Below, in pieces: positions 18,910-28,778 of a stretch of DNA of 64,000 bases. How positions within the stretch are numbered: position 1 is the stretch's first letter; each line of letters starts with the position of its first letter. The translations under genes and the position numbers were made by a program. The stretch is from Agrobacterium tumefaciens (GTDB lineage: Bacteria > Pseudomonadota > Alphaproteobacteria > Rhizobiales > Rhizobiaceae), in assembly GCF_000834635.1 (NCBI RefSeq), contig NZ_JXQV01000009.1, positions 62,001 through 126,000 on the forward strand. Reading direction: 5' to 3'. The notes beneath the pieces were generated by a model. That model was not told the origin of the DNA and did no database searches. It worked only from the letters and a program-made list of their open reading frames with translations.

Positions 18910-20889
18910 CTAACCGTGCCCATAGGCCGGCCCTTTGACTCTGCCGGACATGACGCCGAAACCATCGATGATCGCTTCCTGATTTTCCATTCTCCCGATC
19001 TCCAACTGCACTTCCGAGAGGGCGCGCATCAGTTGAACCATATGCTCGCCGTCTCCCGCTTCCGTTGCTTCCGCGATTTCCCGCTCAAGGTCGATCTTCT
19101 GCCAGCGCAACGCCTTAGTGCGCTTGTGAAGCGAAAGCGACTGCGTATATCCCTCACGCGCATCTTCAGGCGCCGCCTGTTCGGTCGCTGTCCACAGGCG
19201 CGCATTGCGCACTTGCTGGTTCATCGCTTTCAGCAGCGCGTCGAATCCTTGAGCCTCCAGACGTTGAACCAGACCATCGCGGGAAAGTTCCGCCGCGCAC
19301 TCGCCCGCATAGGTTAAAACCTGCGACCAGAGCTTTTGCAGATCGCGGTTCTCATAATCGATGGCGGCAATCTCGTCATATTCCTCCAGCAAAAGCTGCG
19401 GATGGTTGACGATGGTCAGCGCCAGCACACTTTCACGCAAGGCGGGCGCACCGAGGTAGCCTTTGACCAGACCGGATTGGCTCAGCCGATCTGAAATGCT
19501 TCCCGAACCCGTGGTCGTTCCCCGCGCCGGTGTTCTCTGCCCGGGACGATTATTGTTGCCATCATTACGCCGGAAATTTCCGTTCGGCCCATTGCTGCGC
19601 TGGAACTGCGGCTGGAAAAACGAATTGAGCCGGTCGCGCATGTCCTGTTGGTAAAACCGGCGGACCGTTTCATCGCCAATGACAGACACGATCTGGCGCA
19701 GCCGGTTTTCAAGCTCGGCGCGTTTTTCGGGCGTATCGAATGTCACAGCTGCCGTCTCACGGCTCCAGATCATCGCGGCCAGCGGCTTGGCCTCGGCCAG
19801 AACCCGGTCAAACGGCGCCCTGCCCTCATGGCGCACCAGATCGTCAGGGTCCTTGCCATCTGGCAACAGGGCAAAGCTCACCGAGCGCCCCGGTTTGATA
19901 TGCGGGAGGGCGAGATCTGCGGCGCGGCTGGCGGCGCGGATGCCCGCGCCATCACCATCGAAACACAGCACCGGCTGCGTGGACATTTTCCACAACAGGT
20001 CGAGCTGGTTTTCCGTCAGCGCCGTTCCGAGCGGTGCCACGGCATTTTCGACGCCCGCCTGATAGAGCGCGATGACGTCCATATAGCCTTCAACGGCAAT
20101 AACGGTGCCGGAAGATTGCGTGGCGCGCCGTGCACGCGCAAAATTATACAGCACATTGCCCTTGTGAAAGAGCTCAGTCTCGTTGGAATTCAGATATTTC
20201 GCCATCGCATCGGCGGCCATGGCGCGCCCGCCAAAGGCAATCACCTTTTCCCGCGAGGACAGAATGGGAAACATGATGCGGTCGCGAAAGCGGTCATAGG
20301 ACACCGGCACATTTTCATGCACCACCAGACCACAGGCCTCCATCTGTTCCTTGGCGATACCCTTGGAGGCGAGATGCTCCTTCAGCGCATTGCGGCTATC
20401 GGGAGCAAAGCCCAAGCGGAATGTTTCGATGGTGCGCCCGGTCAAGCCACGGTCGCGAAGATAGGCACGCGCCCTCGCACCGGCTGCCGTCTGCAACTGA
20501 TCCTGAAAGAACAGGGTCGCCATTTCCATGACGTCCTGCAGCGTGGCGCGCTCGCGCTCGCGGCGTTCCGCCTGCACATCCGGTTGCGGCATAGACACGC
20601 CAGCCATATCGGCAATCTGCTGCACGGCTTCGGGAAAGCCCATGCCATCGAGATCGGTCAGGAAGCGGAAATGGTCGCCAGAGACACCGCAACCGAAGCA
20701 ATGGTAGCGCCCCTTGCGGTCTTCACAATGGAAGCTTGGGCTCTTTTCACCGTGGAACGGGCAGCATGCCCAATAATCACCCTTGGAGGCGTTGCTCTTC
20801 TTCCTGTCCCACGTCACACGTCTGCCGATAACATCAGAGATGTTTACTCGGTCACGTATCTCGTCGAGAAATGAGTTTGAAAAGCGCAT
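18910..20889 (-). CDS. dnaG: DNA primase
   Basis: A 659-residue primase. The N-terminal CHC2 zinc finger reads 'CCPFHGEKSPSFHC' and 'YHCFGCG'. The TOPRIM catalytic core has 'VIAVEGYMDVIAL' and the acidic 'CFDGDGAG'. A linker rich in Asn, Arg and Gly (about residues 430-470) precedes the C-terminal DnaB-interacting domain. It makes RNA primers at the replication fork. An upstream intergenic region separates it from yqeY on the same strand. Confidence 0.98.
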   Translation of the reverse strand: MRFSNSFLDEIRDRVNISDVIGRRVTWDRKKSNASKGDYWACCPFHGEKSPSFHCEDRKGRYHCFGCGVSGDHFRFLTDLDGMGFPEAVQQIADMAGVSMPQPDVQAERRERERATLQDVMEMATLFFQDQLQTAAGARARAYLRDRGLTGRTIETFRLGFAPDSRNALKEHLASKGIAKEQMEACGLVVHENVPVSYDRFRDRIMFPILSSREKVIAFGGRAMAADAMAKYLNSNETELFHKGNVLYNFARARRATQSSGTVIAVEGYMDVIALYQAGVENAVAPLGTALTENQLDLLWKMSTQPVLCFDGDGAGIRAASRAADLALPHIKPGRSVSFALLPDGKDPDDLVRHEGRAPFDRVLAEAKPLAAMIWSRETAAVTFDTPEKRAELENRLRQIVSVIGDETVRRFYQQDMRDRLNSFFQPQFQRSNGPNGNFRRNDGNNNRPGQRTPARGTTTGSGSISDRLSQSGLVKGYLGAPALRESVLALTIVNHPQLLLEEYDEIAAIDYENRDLQKLWSQVLTYAGECAAELSRDGLVQRLEAQGFDALLKAMNQQVRNARLWTATEQAAPEDAREGYTQSLSLHKRTKALRWQKIDLEREIAEATEAGDGEHMVQLMRALSEVQLEIGRMENQEAIIDGFGVMSGRVKGPAYGHG

Positions 20890-21212
20890 TGTTACCTGGG
20901 ATCAGTGCCTGTTTTGGCCAGTCTGTTATATAAGCCCACCAACGCGCAATTACCAAGCGCCGAAACGGGTGATACCCGTTATTCACAGGCAGCGCGCTCG
21001 CGAAACATTACCTATTTGTAAGTTGAAGCAGAGCGAAAAACGGCTCAATCTCTCTTCACCGGCTTAAAGTCGGCGTCGTCGCATGCTGGAAGGTTCGAGC
21101 GAAATTCCCCGTTCCGTCGAACAAGCGCTTTCCCCCGAGCGCGTTTCCCAGCAACAAAAAAGGCAGGGCATCCACATATGCCCTGCCTTTTAATGTTTTA
21201 AGAGCGAACGCC
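20890..21212. other. yqeY-dnaG intergenic region
   Basis: About 320 bp holding the yqeY terminator (21159-21192) and, by position, the dnaG promoter. I see no gene here. Confidence 0.4.
21159..21192 (-). terminator. Terminator of the yqeY-like gene
   Basis: A perfect 14-bp stem, AAAAGGCAGGGCAT / ATGCCCTGCCTTTT, with a 6-nt loop and T-run (minus strand: CTGCCTTTTTTGTTG), 20 bp after the stop codon. Confidence 0.85.
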
Positions 21213-21665
21213 TTACTTCAACAATTCCTTGATCAAAGCAGAAGCCTTGCCGAAATCGATCTGGCCGGGATAGCGTTCTTTCAGAACGGCCATCACCTTG
21301 CCCATGTCTTTCAGGCCAGAGGCTTCTGTCTCGGCAATGACGCCTTCGAGGATGGCACGCACCTTTTCCTGCGGAATTTCTTCCGGCATGAAGCCCTTGA
21401 TGATGGCGATTTCCTCACGCTCATGCTCGGCAAGTTCAGCACGTCCGGCCTGATCGTAGATCCCGGCGGATTCTTCGCGCTGCTTGATCATCTTGGCCAG
21501 AATCTGCAGGATCTCTTCGTCTGACACCGCATCCTTGCCAACGCCGCGATTGGCGATATCCCGATCCTTGATAGCAGCTTGAACCAAACGGATCGTGGAG
21601 AGCCGGCGTGTATCGCGGGCTTTCATAGCGTCTTTCATAGCGTCGGCGAAAGTATCGCGGATCAT
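21213..21665 (-). CDS. yqeY: GatB/YqeY domain-containing protein
   Basis: A 150-residue YqeY protein: 'RDTRRLSTIRLVQAAIKDRD', 'EILQILAKMIKQREESAGIY' and 'LPGQIDFGKAS'-like C-terminal motifs are present. The ATG at 21665 was chosen because AAGGAG lies 7 nt upstream and the resulting length is standard; the frame runs 29 codons further out. The family resembles the tRNA-binding tail of GatB amidotransferase and may act in tRNA metabolism, but no activity is established. It sits upstream of dnaG and rpoD and is divergent from carA, a conserved alphaproteobacterial arrangement. Confidence 0.9.
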   Translation of the reverse strand: MIRDTFADAMKDAMKARDTRRLSTIRLVQAAIKDRDIANRGVGKDAVSDEEILQILAKMIKQREESAGIYDQAGRAELAEHEREEIAIIKGFMPEEIPQEKVRAILEGVIAETEASGLKDMGKVMAVLKERYPGQIDFGKASALIKELLK

Positions 21666-21828
21666 GTCATTTCTCCTTGGGAAAGCCATCTCCACCGGCA
21701 AATCCGGGCAAGGCGTTTCCGTCATATTTTCGCCCGCTGCATAAACGAGCAACCATGCATCGGCAAATCATTTGCATAAGCCATTGATTCAGATGCCTTT
21801 AAATTCCTAGGATTTCGCGTGGGCGTGG

Positions 21829-21857
21829 TTGACCCTTCGCCCCCCTTTCGTTATTTT
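21829..21857 (+). promoter_or_regulatory. Predicted sigma-70 promoter of carA
   Basis: TTGACC at 21829-21834 and TATTTT at 21852-21857 are separated by 17 bp. This predicts a start site near 21864 and a leader of about 125 nt before carA. The rest of the 21666-21989 divergent region shows no further gene. Confidence 0.5.
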
Positions 21858-21989
21858 CCGGCACCTGCACAGGATTTTAACGAAGGTTACGACGCGAAGG
21901 CTTTCGCGCGCCCTTATCCGCGAAAAAAGATGACCGCTTTACCCCTGCTTTTCAAGAGGCGGGCCGAAGTGGCAGAAACGGGAAACGAG

Positions 21990-23195
21990 ATGACCGAGAC
22001 AGCACCCTGGACCACCCGCAAACCCACCGCCATGCTCGTTCTGGCCGATGGCACCGTGATCGAGGGAACCGGCATCGGCGCAACCGGCAAGGTTCAGGCG
22101 GAAGTCTGCTTCAACACCGCGCTGACCGGTTATCAGGAAATCCTGACCGACCCGTCCTATCTGGGCCAGATCGTTACCTTCACCTTTCCCCATATCGGCA
22201 ATGTCGGCGCCAATGACGAAGACATCGAAGATCTGACGCCCGCTGCACGCCGCGGCGCTGTCGGCGTTATCTTCAAGGCCGATATTACCGAGCCATCCAA
22301 CTTCCGCGCCGCCAAGCATCTCGATGCATGGCTGAAGGCTCGCGGCATCATCGGCCTTTGCGGCATCGATACACGCGCACTCACAGCCTGGATCCGCGAA
22401 AATGGCGCGCCGAACGCTGTCATCGCCCACGACCCGAACGGCGTTTTCGACATCGACGCGCTGAAGGCAGAAGCCAAGGCCTGGAGCGGTCTTGAAGGTC
22501 TCGACCTTGCCATCGAAGCCACATCCGGCCAGTCCTCCGTCTGGAGCGAAACGCCTTGGGTCTGGAACGAGGGTTACAGCGAACTTCAGCAGACCGAAGC
22601 CAAGTATCATGTCGTCTGCGTGGATTTCGGCGTGAAGCGCAACATTCTGCGCCTGTTCGCCGGTCTGGACTGCAAGGTCACGATCGTTCCTGCCCAGACG
22701 TCCGCTGAAGACATCATGGCGCTGAAGCCCGATGGCGTATTCCTCTCCAACGGTCCGGGAGACCCGGCTGCAACGGGCGTTTACGCCGTTCCAGTTATTC
22801 AGGATCTGATCAAGACGGAAGTGCCGATGTTCGGCATCTGCCTTGGCCACCAGATCCTCGGCCTCGCCGTTGGTGCAAAGACTGAAAAGATGCATCAGGG
22901 CCACCATGGCGCAAACCACCCGGTCAAGGACTTCACCACCGGCAAGGTGGAGATCGTTTCCATGAATCACGGCTTTGCGGTGGATGCGAAGTCTTTGCCA
23001 GAGGGCATTGAAGAGACTCACACATCTCTGTTCGATGGCACCAATTGCGGCCTGCGCATCGTCGGCAAGCCCGTGTTCTCGGTACAGCATCACCCCGAGG
23101 CATCGCCCGGCCCACAGGACAGCCACTATCTGTTCCGCCGCTTCGTGAACCTGCTGCGGGAGAAAAAGGGCGAAGCAGCGCTGGCAGAGCGCTGA
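21990..23195 (+). CDS. carA: Carbamoyl-phosphate synthase, small (glutaminase) subunit
   Basis: A 401-residue CarA. The N-terminal CarA domain includes 'CFNTALTGYQEILTDPSYLG'. The C-terminal class-I glutamine amidotransferase has the nucleophile in 'FGICLGHQILGLA' and the His-x-Glu of 'SVQHHPEASPGP'. It hydrolyses glutamine and passes ammonia to CarB for arginine and pyrimidine synthesis. The ATG at 21990 fits the usual length; the frame extends 57 codons upstream into the leader. carB lies about 6.5 kb away on the same strand, so the two are not one operon here. Confidence 0.96.
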   Translation: MTETAPWTTRKPTAMLVLADGTVIEGTGIGATGKVQAEVCFNTALTGYQEILTDPSYLGQIVTFTFPHIGNVGANDEDIEDLTPAARRGAVGVIFKADITEPSNFRAAKHLDAWLKARGIIGLCGIDTRALTAWIRENGAPNAVIAHDPNGVFDIDALKAEAKAWSGLEGLDLAIEATSGQSSVWSETPWVWNEGYSELQQTEAKYHVVCVDFGVKRNILRLFAGLDCKVTIVPAQTSAEDIMALKPDGVFLSNGPGDPAATGVYAVPVIQDLIKTEVPMFGICLGHQILGLAVGAKTEKMHQGHHGANHPVKDFTTGKVEIVSMNHGFAVDAKSLPEGIEETHTSLFDGTNCGLRIVGKPVFSVQHHPEASPGPQDSHYLFRRFVNLLREKKGEAALAER

Positions 23196-23234
23196 TAAGA
23201 CTCTAGGAAATGTAGAGAATATACGGCCCGCTAT

Positions 23235-23397
23235 AGAACCTTGGCGGGTCAGATTGAGGTGTTTTGCCGGAGCAGATTTTCGTCAGGGCGGCGATGGTTG
23301 GTGAAGAGCATACCCAAAGGTATGGTCGAGACAATCGTTGCTGATCCTGATGGAAATATGCCCGGCAGAACAGCTTAATCTGGCCCGCCAAGGTTCT
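23235..23397. repeat. 163-bp near full-length palindrome (RIME/MITE-like element)
   Basis: The first 21 bp (23235-23255) and the last 21 bp (23377-23397) are inverted copies differing at one position. Inward, the arms keep pairing by eye, with some mismatches and one-base gaps, to a tip CATACC-CAAA-GGTATG at 23309-23324, so the whole element can fold as one long hairpin. It fills the gap between convergent carA and the MATE gene. The layout resembles the rhizobial intergenic mosaic elements (RIME), but the exact family needs a genome search. Confidence 0.7.
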
Positions 23398-23398
23398 G

Positions 23399-24796
23399 TT
23401 AGTGGGCAGTTTGCATTTGGCGCTTCACCATCACGTAAAAGCGGGTCGTCAACAGCAAGGCTGCCGCCGAAAGGCCGACGACGAAACCGAACCAGACGCC
23501 GGGTCCGCCAAAGCCGAGCGGAAATGCGGCGACCCAGGCAAGTGCGAAGCCAATGGGCCAATAGGAAATCAGCGCAAGGATCATCGGCACCCGCGCATCC
23601 TTCAAGCCGCGCAGCAGTCCGGCGGCAACCACCTGCATGCCATCCACCAGTTGAAACACGCCGGCGATAATGACCAGCGTGCTGGCATAAGCCAGAACAT
23701 CCGCGGCCCCGGGCAGGCTGGGGTCGAGAAACCAGCTGGCGAGATATTCAGGCGCAATGGCAAACAACAAGCCACCGCACACAGCGATTGCGCAGGCCAC
23801 GCCGTATACTGTGATCGCCGCCCGCACGAGGTTGCGATAATCATTCTGCCCATGCGCGACACCGATCCGCACGGTTGCCGCCTGCCCCAGGCCGAGCGGA
23901 ATCATGAAGGCGATGGAAGCCAGTTGCAGCGCGATGCCATGGGCTGCAAGCTCAAGCGTGCCGATTTGCCCCATGAGGATGGAGGCGGCAGAAAACAGCG
24001 TGGCCTCTGCCAGAATGGTAATGCTGATCGGCAAGCCGAGGCGCACCACCTCCCAAAGAGCGTGAAAGTCCGGCCTCCAAAAGCGCACGAACAATTCATA
24101 TCGGCGTGTTTCATCGCGCGTCTGGATATAGACGATGATGAAGATGAGGCTGAAGGTGTTGACGATGACAGCCGCATAGGCAGCACCAATCATGCCGAAG
24201 GCCGGGGCACCGAAGTGACCGAGCACCAGCGCATAGGCCAGAAAGCCATTGAGCACCAACATGGCGATGGTGGCATAGAGAACAATGCCCGCACGGCCGA
24301 TGGCGCTGACAAGGCCGCGAATGACATAAAACAACAATGCTGGCAAAAGGCCGAATTGCGCGACGGCCAGATACTCGCCTGTCTGCGCCGAGACTGCCGG
24401 GTTTTGACCCAGCGCCAGAAGGAGTTTCTCCGCATTCAGAAACAGTGGCACGGTCAAAAGCCAGTAGGCGATGGCAACCCACATGCCCATGCGCAAGGCG
24501 CGCCGCGCCTGTATGGCATTCCCCTGCCCGTAGGCATTGGCGACCATTGGCACCACGGCCACGGAGAAGCCCGAACCGAAGATGAAGACCACGAAGAAGA
24601 ACTGGCCTGCGAGAACCATGGCAGCAAGCTTTTCAGCGCCGAGCTGGCCCACAATCACCATATCGGTGGTGTGAATGCCAAGCTGCGCCAGCTGCGCACC
24701 GATCAGTGGAATTCCAAGCGCAAGCGTTGCACGCAGATGTGCGCCCCATGAGTTGAGACCCAGCGGAGCTCGTTCAACCGCAACAGACGAAGACAT
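23399..24796 (-). CDS. MATE-family multidrug efflux transporter (NorM-like)
   Basis: A 465-residue protein with twelve predicted membrane helices in two related halves. MATE signatures are seen early ('GAQLAQLGIHTTDMVIVGQL', 'VAVVPMVANAYGQGN') and in the second half ('LAAHGIALQLASIAFMIPLG', 'AATVRIGVAHGQ'). It would export cationic drugs or metabolites in exchange for Na+ or H+. GAGGTGAG precedes the ATG. It stands alone, with a long hairpin element beyond its 3' end. Confidence 0.92.
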   Translation of the reverse strand: MSSSVAVERAPLGLNSWGAHLRATLALGIPLIGAQLAQLGIHTTDMVIVGQLGAEKLAAMVLAGQFFFVVFIFGSGFSVAVVPMVANAYGQGNAIQARRALRMGMWVAIAYWLLTVPLFLNAEKLLLALGQNPAVSAQTGEYLAVAQFGLLPALLFYVIRGLVSAIGRAGIVLYATIAMLVLNGFLAYALVLGHFGAPAFGMIGAAYAAVIVNTFSLIFIIVYIQTRDETRRYELFVRFWRPDFHALWEVVRLGLPISITILAEATLFSAASILMGQIGTLELAAHGIALQLASIAFMIPLGLGQAATVRIGVAHGQNDYRNLVRAAITVYGVACAIAVCGGLLFAIAPEYLASWFLDPSLPGAADVLAYASTLVIIAGVFQLVDGMQVVAAGLLRGLKDARVPMILALISYWPIGFALAWVAAFPLGFGGPGVWFGFVVGLSAAALLLTTRFYVMVKRQMQTAH

Positions 24797-25115
24797 TAGC
24801 TCACCTCAAAAATGCAAGACCGCCGCCCAATACAACCTGCGTGGGAAGCGCGAGCCCTGATTATGATATTCGCGCCCTTGGCGCAAGAATGATATCGCCC
24901 GGAAAAACTGTCATCAAAATATAATATATTATAAATTACAACAGTTTGCGGTCTCAACATCACGCACCATGTCAATTTTGCAGGGTTTGTTTACCGTTCA
25001 ACACTACAGATTCTTGATGATAAGCAATTTTCTGGGTGCATGACGCACGCTGTACGCGCCATTGGGCATGTCTCCATTAAACCCGGTCCCACCGGTCTCT
25101 TTCCGAGGTCAGCTA
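24797..25115. other. Intergenic region between MATE and chemoreceptor genes
   Basis: About 320 bp between divergent genes. It is strikingly AT-rich around 24915-24945 and holds a 14-bp palindrome TATAATATATTATA (24920-24933), which could be a promoter or operator. No gene is visible. Confidence 0.4.
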
Positions 25116-27200
25116 GTGTCTCAAAAATCCAATTTAATGACGCGGATCGTCGCTGCCGCCTCATGCGTGGTCGTCGCGGCTTTCGTAGGTTTCTCCTTTT
25201 ATATTGATGGTTTGCAGCGTGATGCCGCCAACCATTTCGTTGAAGACAAGATCAATGCTGCCGGAAAACAGTCTGCGCTGAGCATTGCCAACTGGCTGAA
25301 TGGCCGCGTGATGATGACCGAAATGGTCGGCGCATCGATGGTAACGGCAACAACGAAGGAAAAGTTGGAGCTTGCCCTGCACAATGATGTGCTGGCACGT
25401 GAATTCAAGTCCGCATATTTCGGCGATGAAACCGGTGCGTTCAACAACTTCCCATCGACCAAGATGCGCGAAGGTTATGACCCGCGTCAGCGTCCGTGGT
25501 ACCAGGCTGCCGTCAAGGCCAATGCCACGGTTCTGACCGAGCCTTACACGGATGCCACCACCGGCAAGCTCGTGGTAAGCGCCGCCCTGCCCGTCAAGCG
25601 CGATGGCAAGCTGGTTGGTGTTGCCGCAAGCGACTTCCTGCTGACAACACTGGTTTCCATGATTGCCTCCGTTGATGCTGGCAACGAAGGCTATGCGTTC
25701 CTTGTCAACAAGGATGGCAAGATCCTGATCCATCCCAACGAAGCCATGATCAACAAGACCCTTGCTGATCTCTTCCCGGTCGCAACGCCGAAAATTTCTC
25801 AGGCCGTATCGCAGACCAGCATTGGTGATGCTGACAAGATCACCAGCTTTATCGCGGTGCCCGGCCTTCCCGGTGTCGAGTGGTCGGTCGGCCTTGTCAT
25901 CGACAAAAATACGGCCTTCGCATCCATTACGCAGTTTCGCATTGCCGCCGTCGTCGCCACCATTCTGGCCGTCGCGGGCATGATCGCCTTCCTTGCATTC
26001 CTCGTGAACAGCCTTGTCATCAAGCCGGTTTCGCAGATGACGCTGGCGATGGAACAGCTCGCCTCTGGCAATCTCGATGTGACCATTCCCGGTCAGGAGC
26101 GTACGGACCAAATCGGCTCAATGGCCGCAGCCGTTGCCGTCTTCCGCACCAACGCCATGGAGCGCCGCCGTCTGGAAGGCGACGCGGAACAGACCCGCAC
26201 CCTTTCGGAACGGGAGCGCAATGAGCGCGAGCAGCTCTCCGCCAAGGATGCCGCAGACATTCAGTTCGCCGTCGATTCCCTCGCCAAGGGCCTCGCGCAT
26301 CTCTCGGATGGCGACATGGGTTACCGCATCACCACGCCATTCGTGGCACGCATCGATCGGTTGCGTGAAGATTTCAACGCATCCATCAGCAAGCTAAACG
26401 GCGCGCTGGTCAATGTTGGCCAGAATGCACGTGCCATCGACGCCGGTGCCAGCGAAATCCGTCACTCCGCCGACGAACTTGCCAAGCGCACGGAACGGCA
26501 GGCCGCATCGGTGGAAGAAACTGCAGCAGCACTGGAAGAAATCACCACCACAGTGCAGGACTCCGCCAAGCGCGCTGAAGAAGTCGGTCGTCTGGTTGCC
26601 CGTGCCCGCAGCAATGCTGAAAAGTCCGGCGTGGTTGTTGGCGATGCGGTGAAGGCCATGGAAGGCATCGAACAGTCTTCATCCGGCATTTCCAAGATCA
26701 TCGGTGTTATCGATGAAATCGCGTTCCAGACCAACCTGCTGGCTCTGAATGCGGGTGTGGAAGCGGCACGCGCTGGCGAAGCCGGCAAGGGCTTTGCCGT
26801 GGTGGCGCAGGAAGTGCGCGAACTCGCGCAACGCTCTGCCAACGCCGCCAAGGAAATCAAAGTGTTGATCAGCGCTTCTACGACCCAGGTTGAATCCGGC
26901 GTCTCGCTGGTTGGCAATGCTGGCAAGGCGCTCGATACCATCGTGGCGGAAGTGCAGGAGATCAACCAGCACATCAACGCCATCGTGCTGGCGTCGCGTG
27001 AACAGTCTACCGCCTTGCAGGAGATCAACACCGCCATCAACACCATCGATCAAGGCACGCAGCAAAATGCGGCCATGGTCGAAGAACAGACGGCGGCAAG
27101 CCATGGATTGGCGACGGAAGCCGCCGCTCTCAACGCGCTTCTCGCTCAGTTCCAGCTGGCCAACACGCAGCGGCAGCAAAGCTACAGCCGCGCCGCGTAG
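25116..27200 (+). CDS. Methyl-accepting chemotaxis protein with dCache sensor
   Basis: A chemoreceptor of about 694 residues. TM1 ('[12 protein letters not shown]') leads to a periplasmic dCache domain with '[11 protein letters not shown]' and '[20 protein letters not shown]', typical of amino-acid and organic-acid sensors. TM2 is followed by a HAMP domain, a second HAMP-like segment ('[13 protein letters not shown]') and the signalling hairpin '[20 protein letters not shown]'. A GTG start at 25116 with GAGG 7 nt upstream is preferred; the frame is open from a TTG at 25062. The C-terminus lacks a CheR-binding NWETF-type tail. It should control flagellar rotation through CheA/CheW; the ligand is unknown. 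Confidence 0.93.
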   Translation: MSQKSNLMTRIVAAASCVVVAAFVGFSFYIDGLQRDAANHFVEDKINAAGKQSALSIANWLNGRVMMTEMVGASMVTATTKEKLELALHNDVLAREFKSAYFGDETGAFNNFPSTKMREGYDPRQRPWYQAAVKANATVLTEPYTDATTGKLVVSAALPVKRDGKLVGVAASDFLLTTLVSMIASVDAGNEGYAFLVNKDGKILIHPNEAMINKTLADLFPVATPKISQAVSQTSIGDADKITSFIAVPGLPGVEWSVGLVIDKNTAFASITQFRIAAVVATILAVAGMIAFLAFLVNSLVIKPVSQMTLAMEQLASGNLDVTIPGQERTDQIGSMAAAVAVFRTNAMERRRLEGDAEQTRTLSERERNEREQLSAKDAADIQFAVDSLAKGLAHLSDGDMGYRITTPFVARIDRLREDFNASISKLNGALVNVGQNARAIDAGASEIRHSADELAKRTERQAASVEETAAALEEITTTVQDSAKRAEEVGRLVARARSNAEKSGVVVGDAVKAMEGIEQSSSGISKIIGVIDEIAFQTNLLALNAGVEAARAGEAGKGFAVVAQEVRELAQRSANAAKEIKVLISASTTQVESGVSLVGNAGKALDTIVAEVQEINQHINAIVLASREQSTALQEINTAINTIDQGTQQNAAMVEEQTAASHGLATEAAALNALLAQFQLANTQRQQSYSRAA

Positions 27201-27344
27201 TGCGCACCTGACCCGACAACAACGTGGCCGCTCTTGCGGCCACGGTTTTCCACATCATGCTACCAATCCACGCCTTTCCTGCACTTGTCGAAGTGGTAAA
27301 AAAGCCTAGAGGTTGCCGAAAGCAAAAAAGTGGGGGGGGTAATC

Positions 27345-27824
27345 ATGTCGGATATGATTTGGGCTGGTATTTTAATGGGTATTGGCGGAACCGCCCTAAT
27401 GGACGTGTGGGCCATCATACTCCACCGCTTCTTCCAACAACCTGCCGCGAACTGGGGTCCGATAGGCCGCTGGTTCTGGCATCTGCCAAAAGGCAAAGTC
27501 TTCCACGACACAATCGCAAACGCTGAACCCTACGCTCATGAGAACGCCCTTGGCTGGGCGTCACACTATGCGGTTGGCATTGTCTATGGCGTTGTTCTTG
27601 CCCTCATCGTGCCCGATCGATGGTTTGCAGCACCCACACTCTTGCTGCCGTGGCTGGTGGGCATCGCGACCGTTGGCGCAGGCTGGTTCCTGCTACAGCC
27701 GGGCCTTGGTATTGGCTGGGCGGCTTCAAAGACGCCCAACCCGTGGAAGGTGCGCGCCCTCAATATCGTCGCGCACAGCATATTCGCGCTCGGCATGTAT
27801 GTGACGGCGCTGCTTCTCGCCTAG
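27345..27824 (+). CDS. DUF2938 integral membrane protein
   Basis: About 159 residues with four hydrophobic segments and the DUF2938 pattern: 'GIGGTALMDVWAIILHRFF', 'NWGPIGRWFWHLPKGKVFHD' and 'NALGWASHYAVGIVYG'. Function is unknown. The ATG at 27345 follows an uninterrupted run of eight G residues (27332-27339) that probably serves as the ribosome-binding site. Its stop is separated by a single base from the stop of the convergent metallopeptidase gene. Confidence 0.85.
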   Translation: MSDMIWAGILMGIGGTALMDVWAIILHRFFQQPAANWGPIGRWFWHLPKGKVFHDTIANAEPYAHENALGWASHYAVGIVYGVVLALIVPDRWFAAPTLLLPWLVGIATVGAGWFLLQPGLGIGWAASKTPNPWKVRALNIVAHSIFALGMYVTALLLA

Positions 27825-27825
27825 C

Positions 27826-28719
27826 TTAGATATCAGCGGAGAACGTATCGCAATCTTCCACCCGGCCGCTTTCGAAGCCACGACGGAACCATTCTGCGCG
27901 CTGCGCCGATGTGCCGTGGTTGAAGCTATCCGGCACGACATAGCCCTGCGACTTCTTCTGCAACGTATCGTCACCAATCTGGTGGGCGGCATTGATGGCC
28001 TCCTCCAGATCGCCCGCTTCCAGAATGCCCTTCTGCTGCGTGGACTTGCCCCAGATGCCTGCGTAGCAATCCGCCTGCAGCTCGACCTTGACGGACATTT
28101 TGTTGGCTTCCGTCTCGCCCATGGATTGGCGCTGGCGGTTGAACTCTGGCAGAACGCCGGTCAGGTTCTGAATGTGGTGACCCACCTCATGCGCGATAAC
28201 ATAGGCCTGCGCGAAATCGCCTGAGGCGCCGAAGCGGCTGTCGAGTTCGCGGAAGAACTGCGTATCCAGATAGACCTTGCGGTCGACAGGGCAATAGAAC
28301 GGGCCACTGGCTGACGTCGCGGCACCACATGCCGAGCGGACCTGCCCTGCAAACAACACAAGCGTCGGCTTTTCATAGGTCTCGCCAGAAGCACTGAAGA
28401 GCTTGCCCCATGTGTCTTCCGTTTCGGCCAGAACCGTGCGGACGAAAGCCGTGGTCTCATCGCTGGATTGACCCTGTGGCCGCGTGCCAGTCGTCTGCTG
28501 GCTGCCGCCATCAGAGCCGATATCTCCGCCGGACAGGAGCGTGAGCGGATTGATACCAAGCGCCCAGCTGATCAGAAGGATGACGACAAGGCCGCCAATG
28601 CCGATGCCGCCGCCGCGACCACCGGTAGGCAGGCGGAAGCCACCGCCACCAGAGCCGCCGGATGACATTCCGCGCCTGTCTTCAATGTTGTCGGATTGCC
28701 GACGCCCTCTCCACTGCAT
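27826..28719 (-). CDS. ypfJ: Neutral zinc metallopeptidase (YpfJ family), membrane-anchored
   Basis: About 297 residues. A short cytoplasmic Arg/Gly-rich start is followed by one TM helix ('IGIGGLVVILLISWALGI') and an extracytoplasmic zincin domain with HEXXH in 'VIAHEVGHHIQN'. Further family motifs are 'VRSACGAATSASGPFYCPVD' and 'ELQADCYAGIWG'. The ATG at 28719 has AGGGGAG upstream; the frame extends 15 codons further. The family (zinc_peptidase PF04228) has unknown substrates. Confidence 0.9.
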   Translation of the reverse strand: MQWRGRRQSDNIEDRRGMSSGGSGGGGFRLPTGGRGGGIGIGGLVVILLISWALGINPLTLLSGGDIGSDGGSQQTTGTRPQGQSSDETTAFVRTVLAETEDTWGKLFSASGETYEKPTLVLFAGQVRSACGAATSASGPFYCPVDRKVYLDTQFFRELDSRFGASGDFAQAYVIAHEVGHHIQNLTGVLPEFNRQRQSMGETEANKMSVKVELQADCYAGIWGKSTQQKGILEAGDLEEAINAAHQIGDDTLQKKSQGYVVPDSFNHGTSAQRAEWFRRGFESGRVEDCDTFSADI

Positions 28720-28778
28720 ATGTGTCTCCCCTTGAATGACCTGCCTAAACGCTGGATGGAGCAAAGCGTTCCGTTAGG

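Noticed and set aside
27201-27331. Extra small gene between the chemoreceptor and the DUF2938 gene
   Set aside because: Frames here have no SD with a sensible start and overlap the following gene out of frame.
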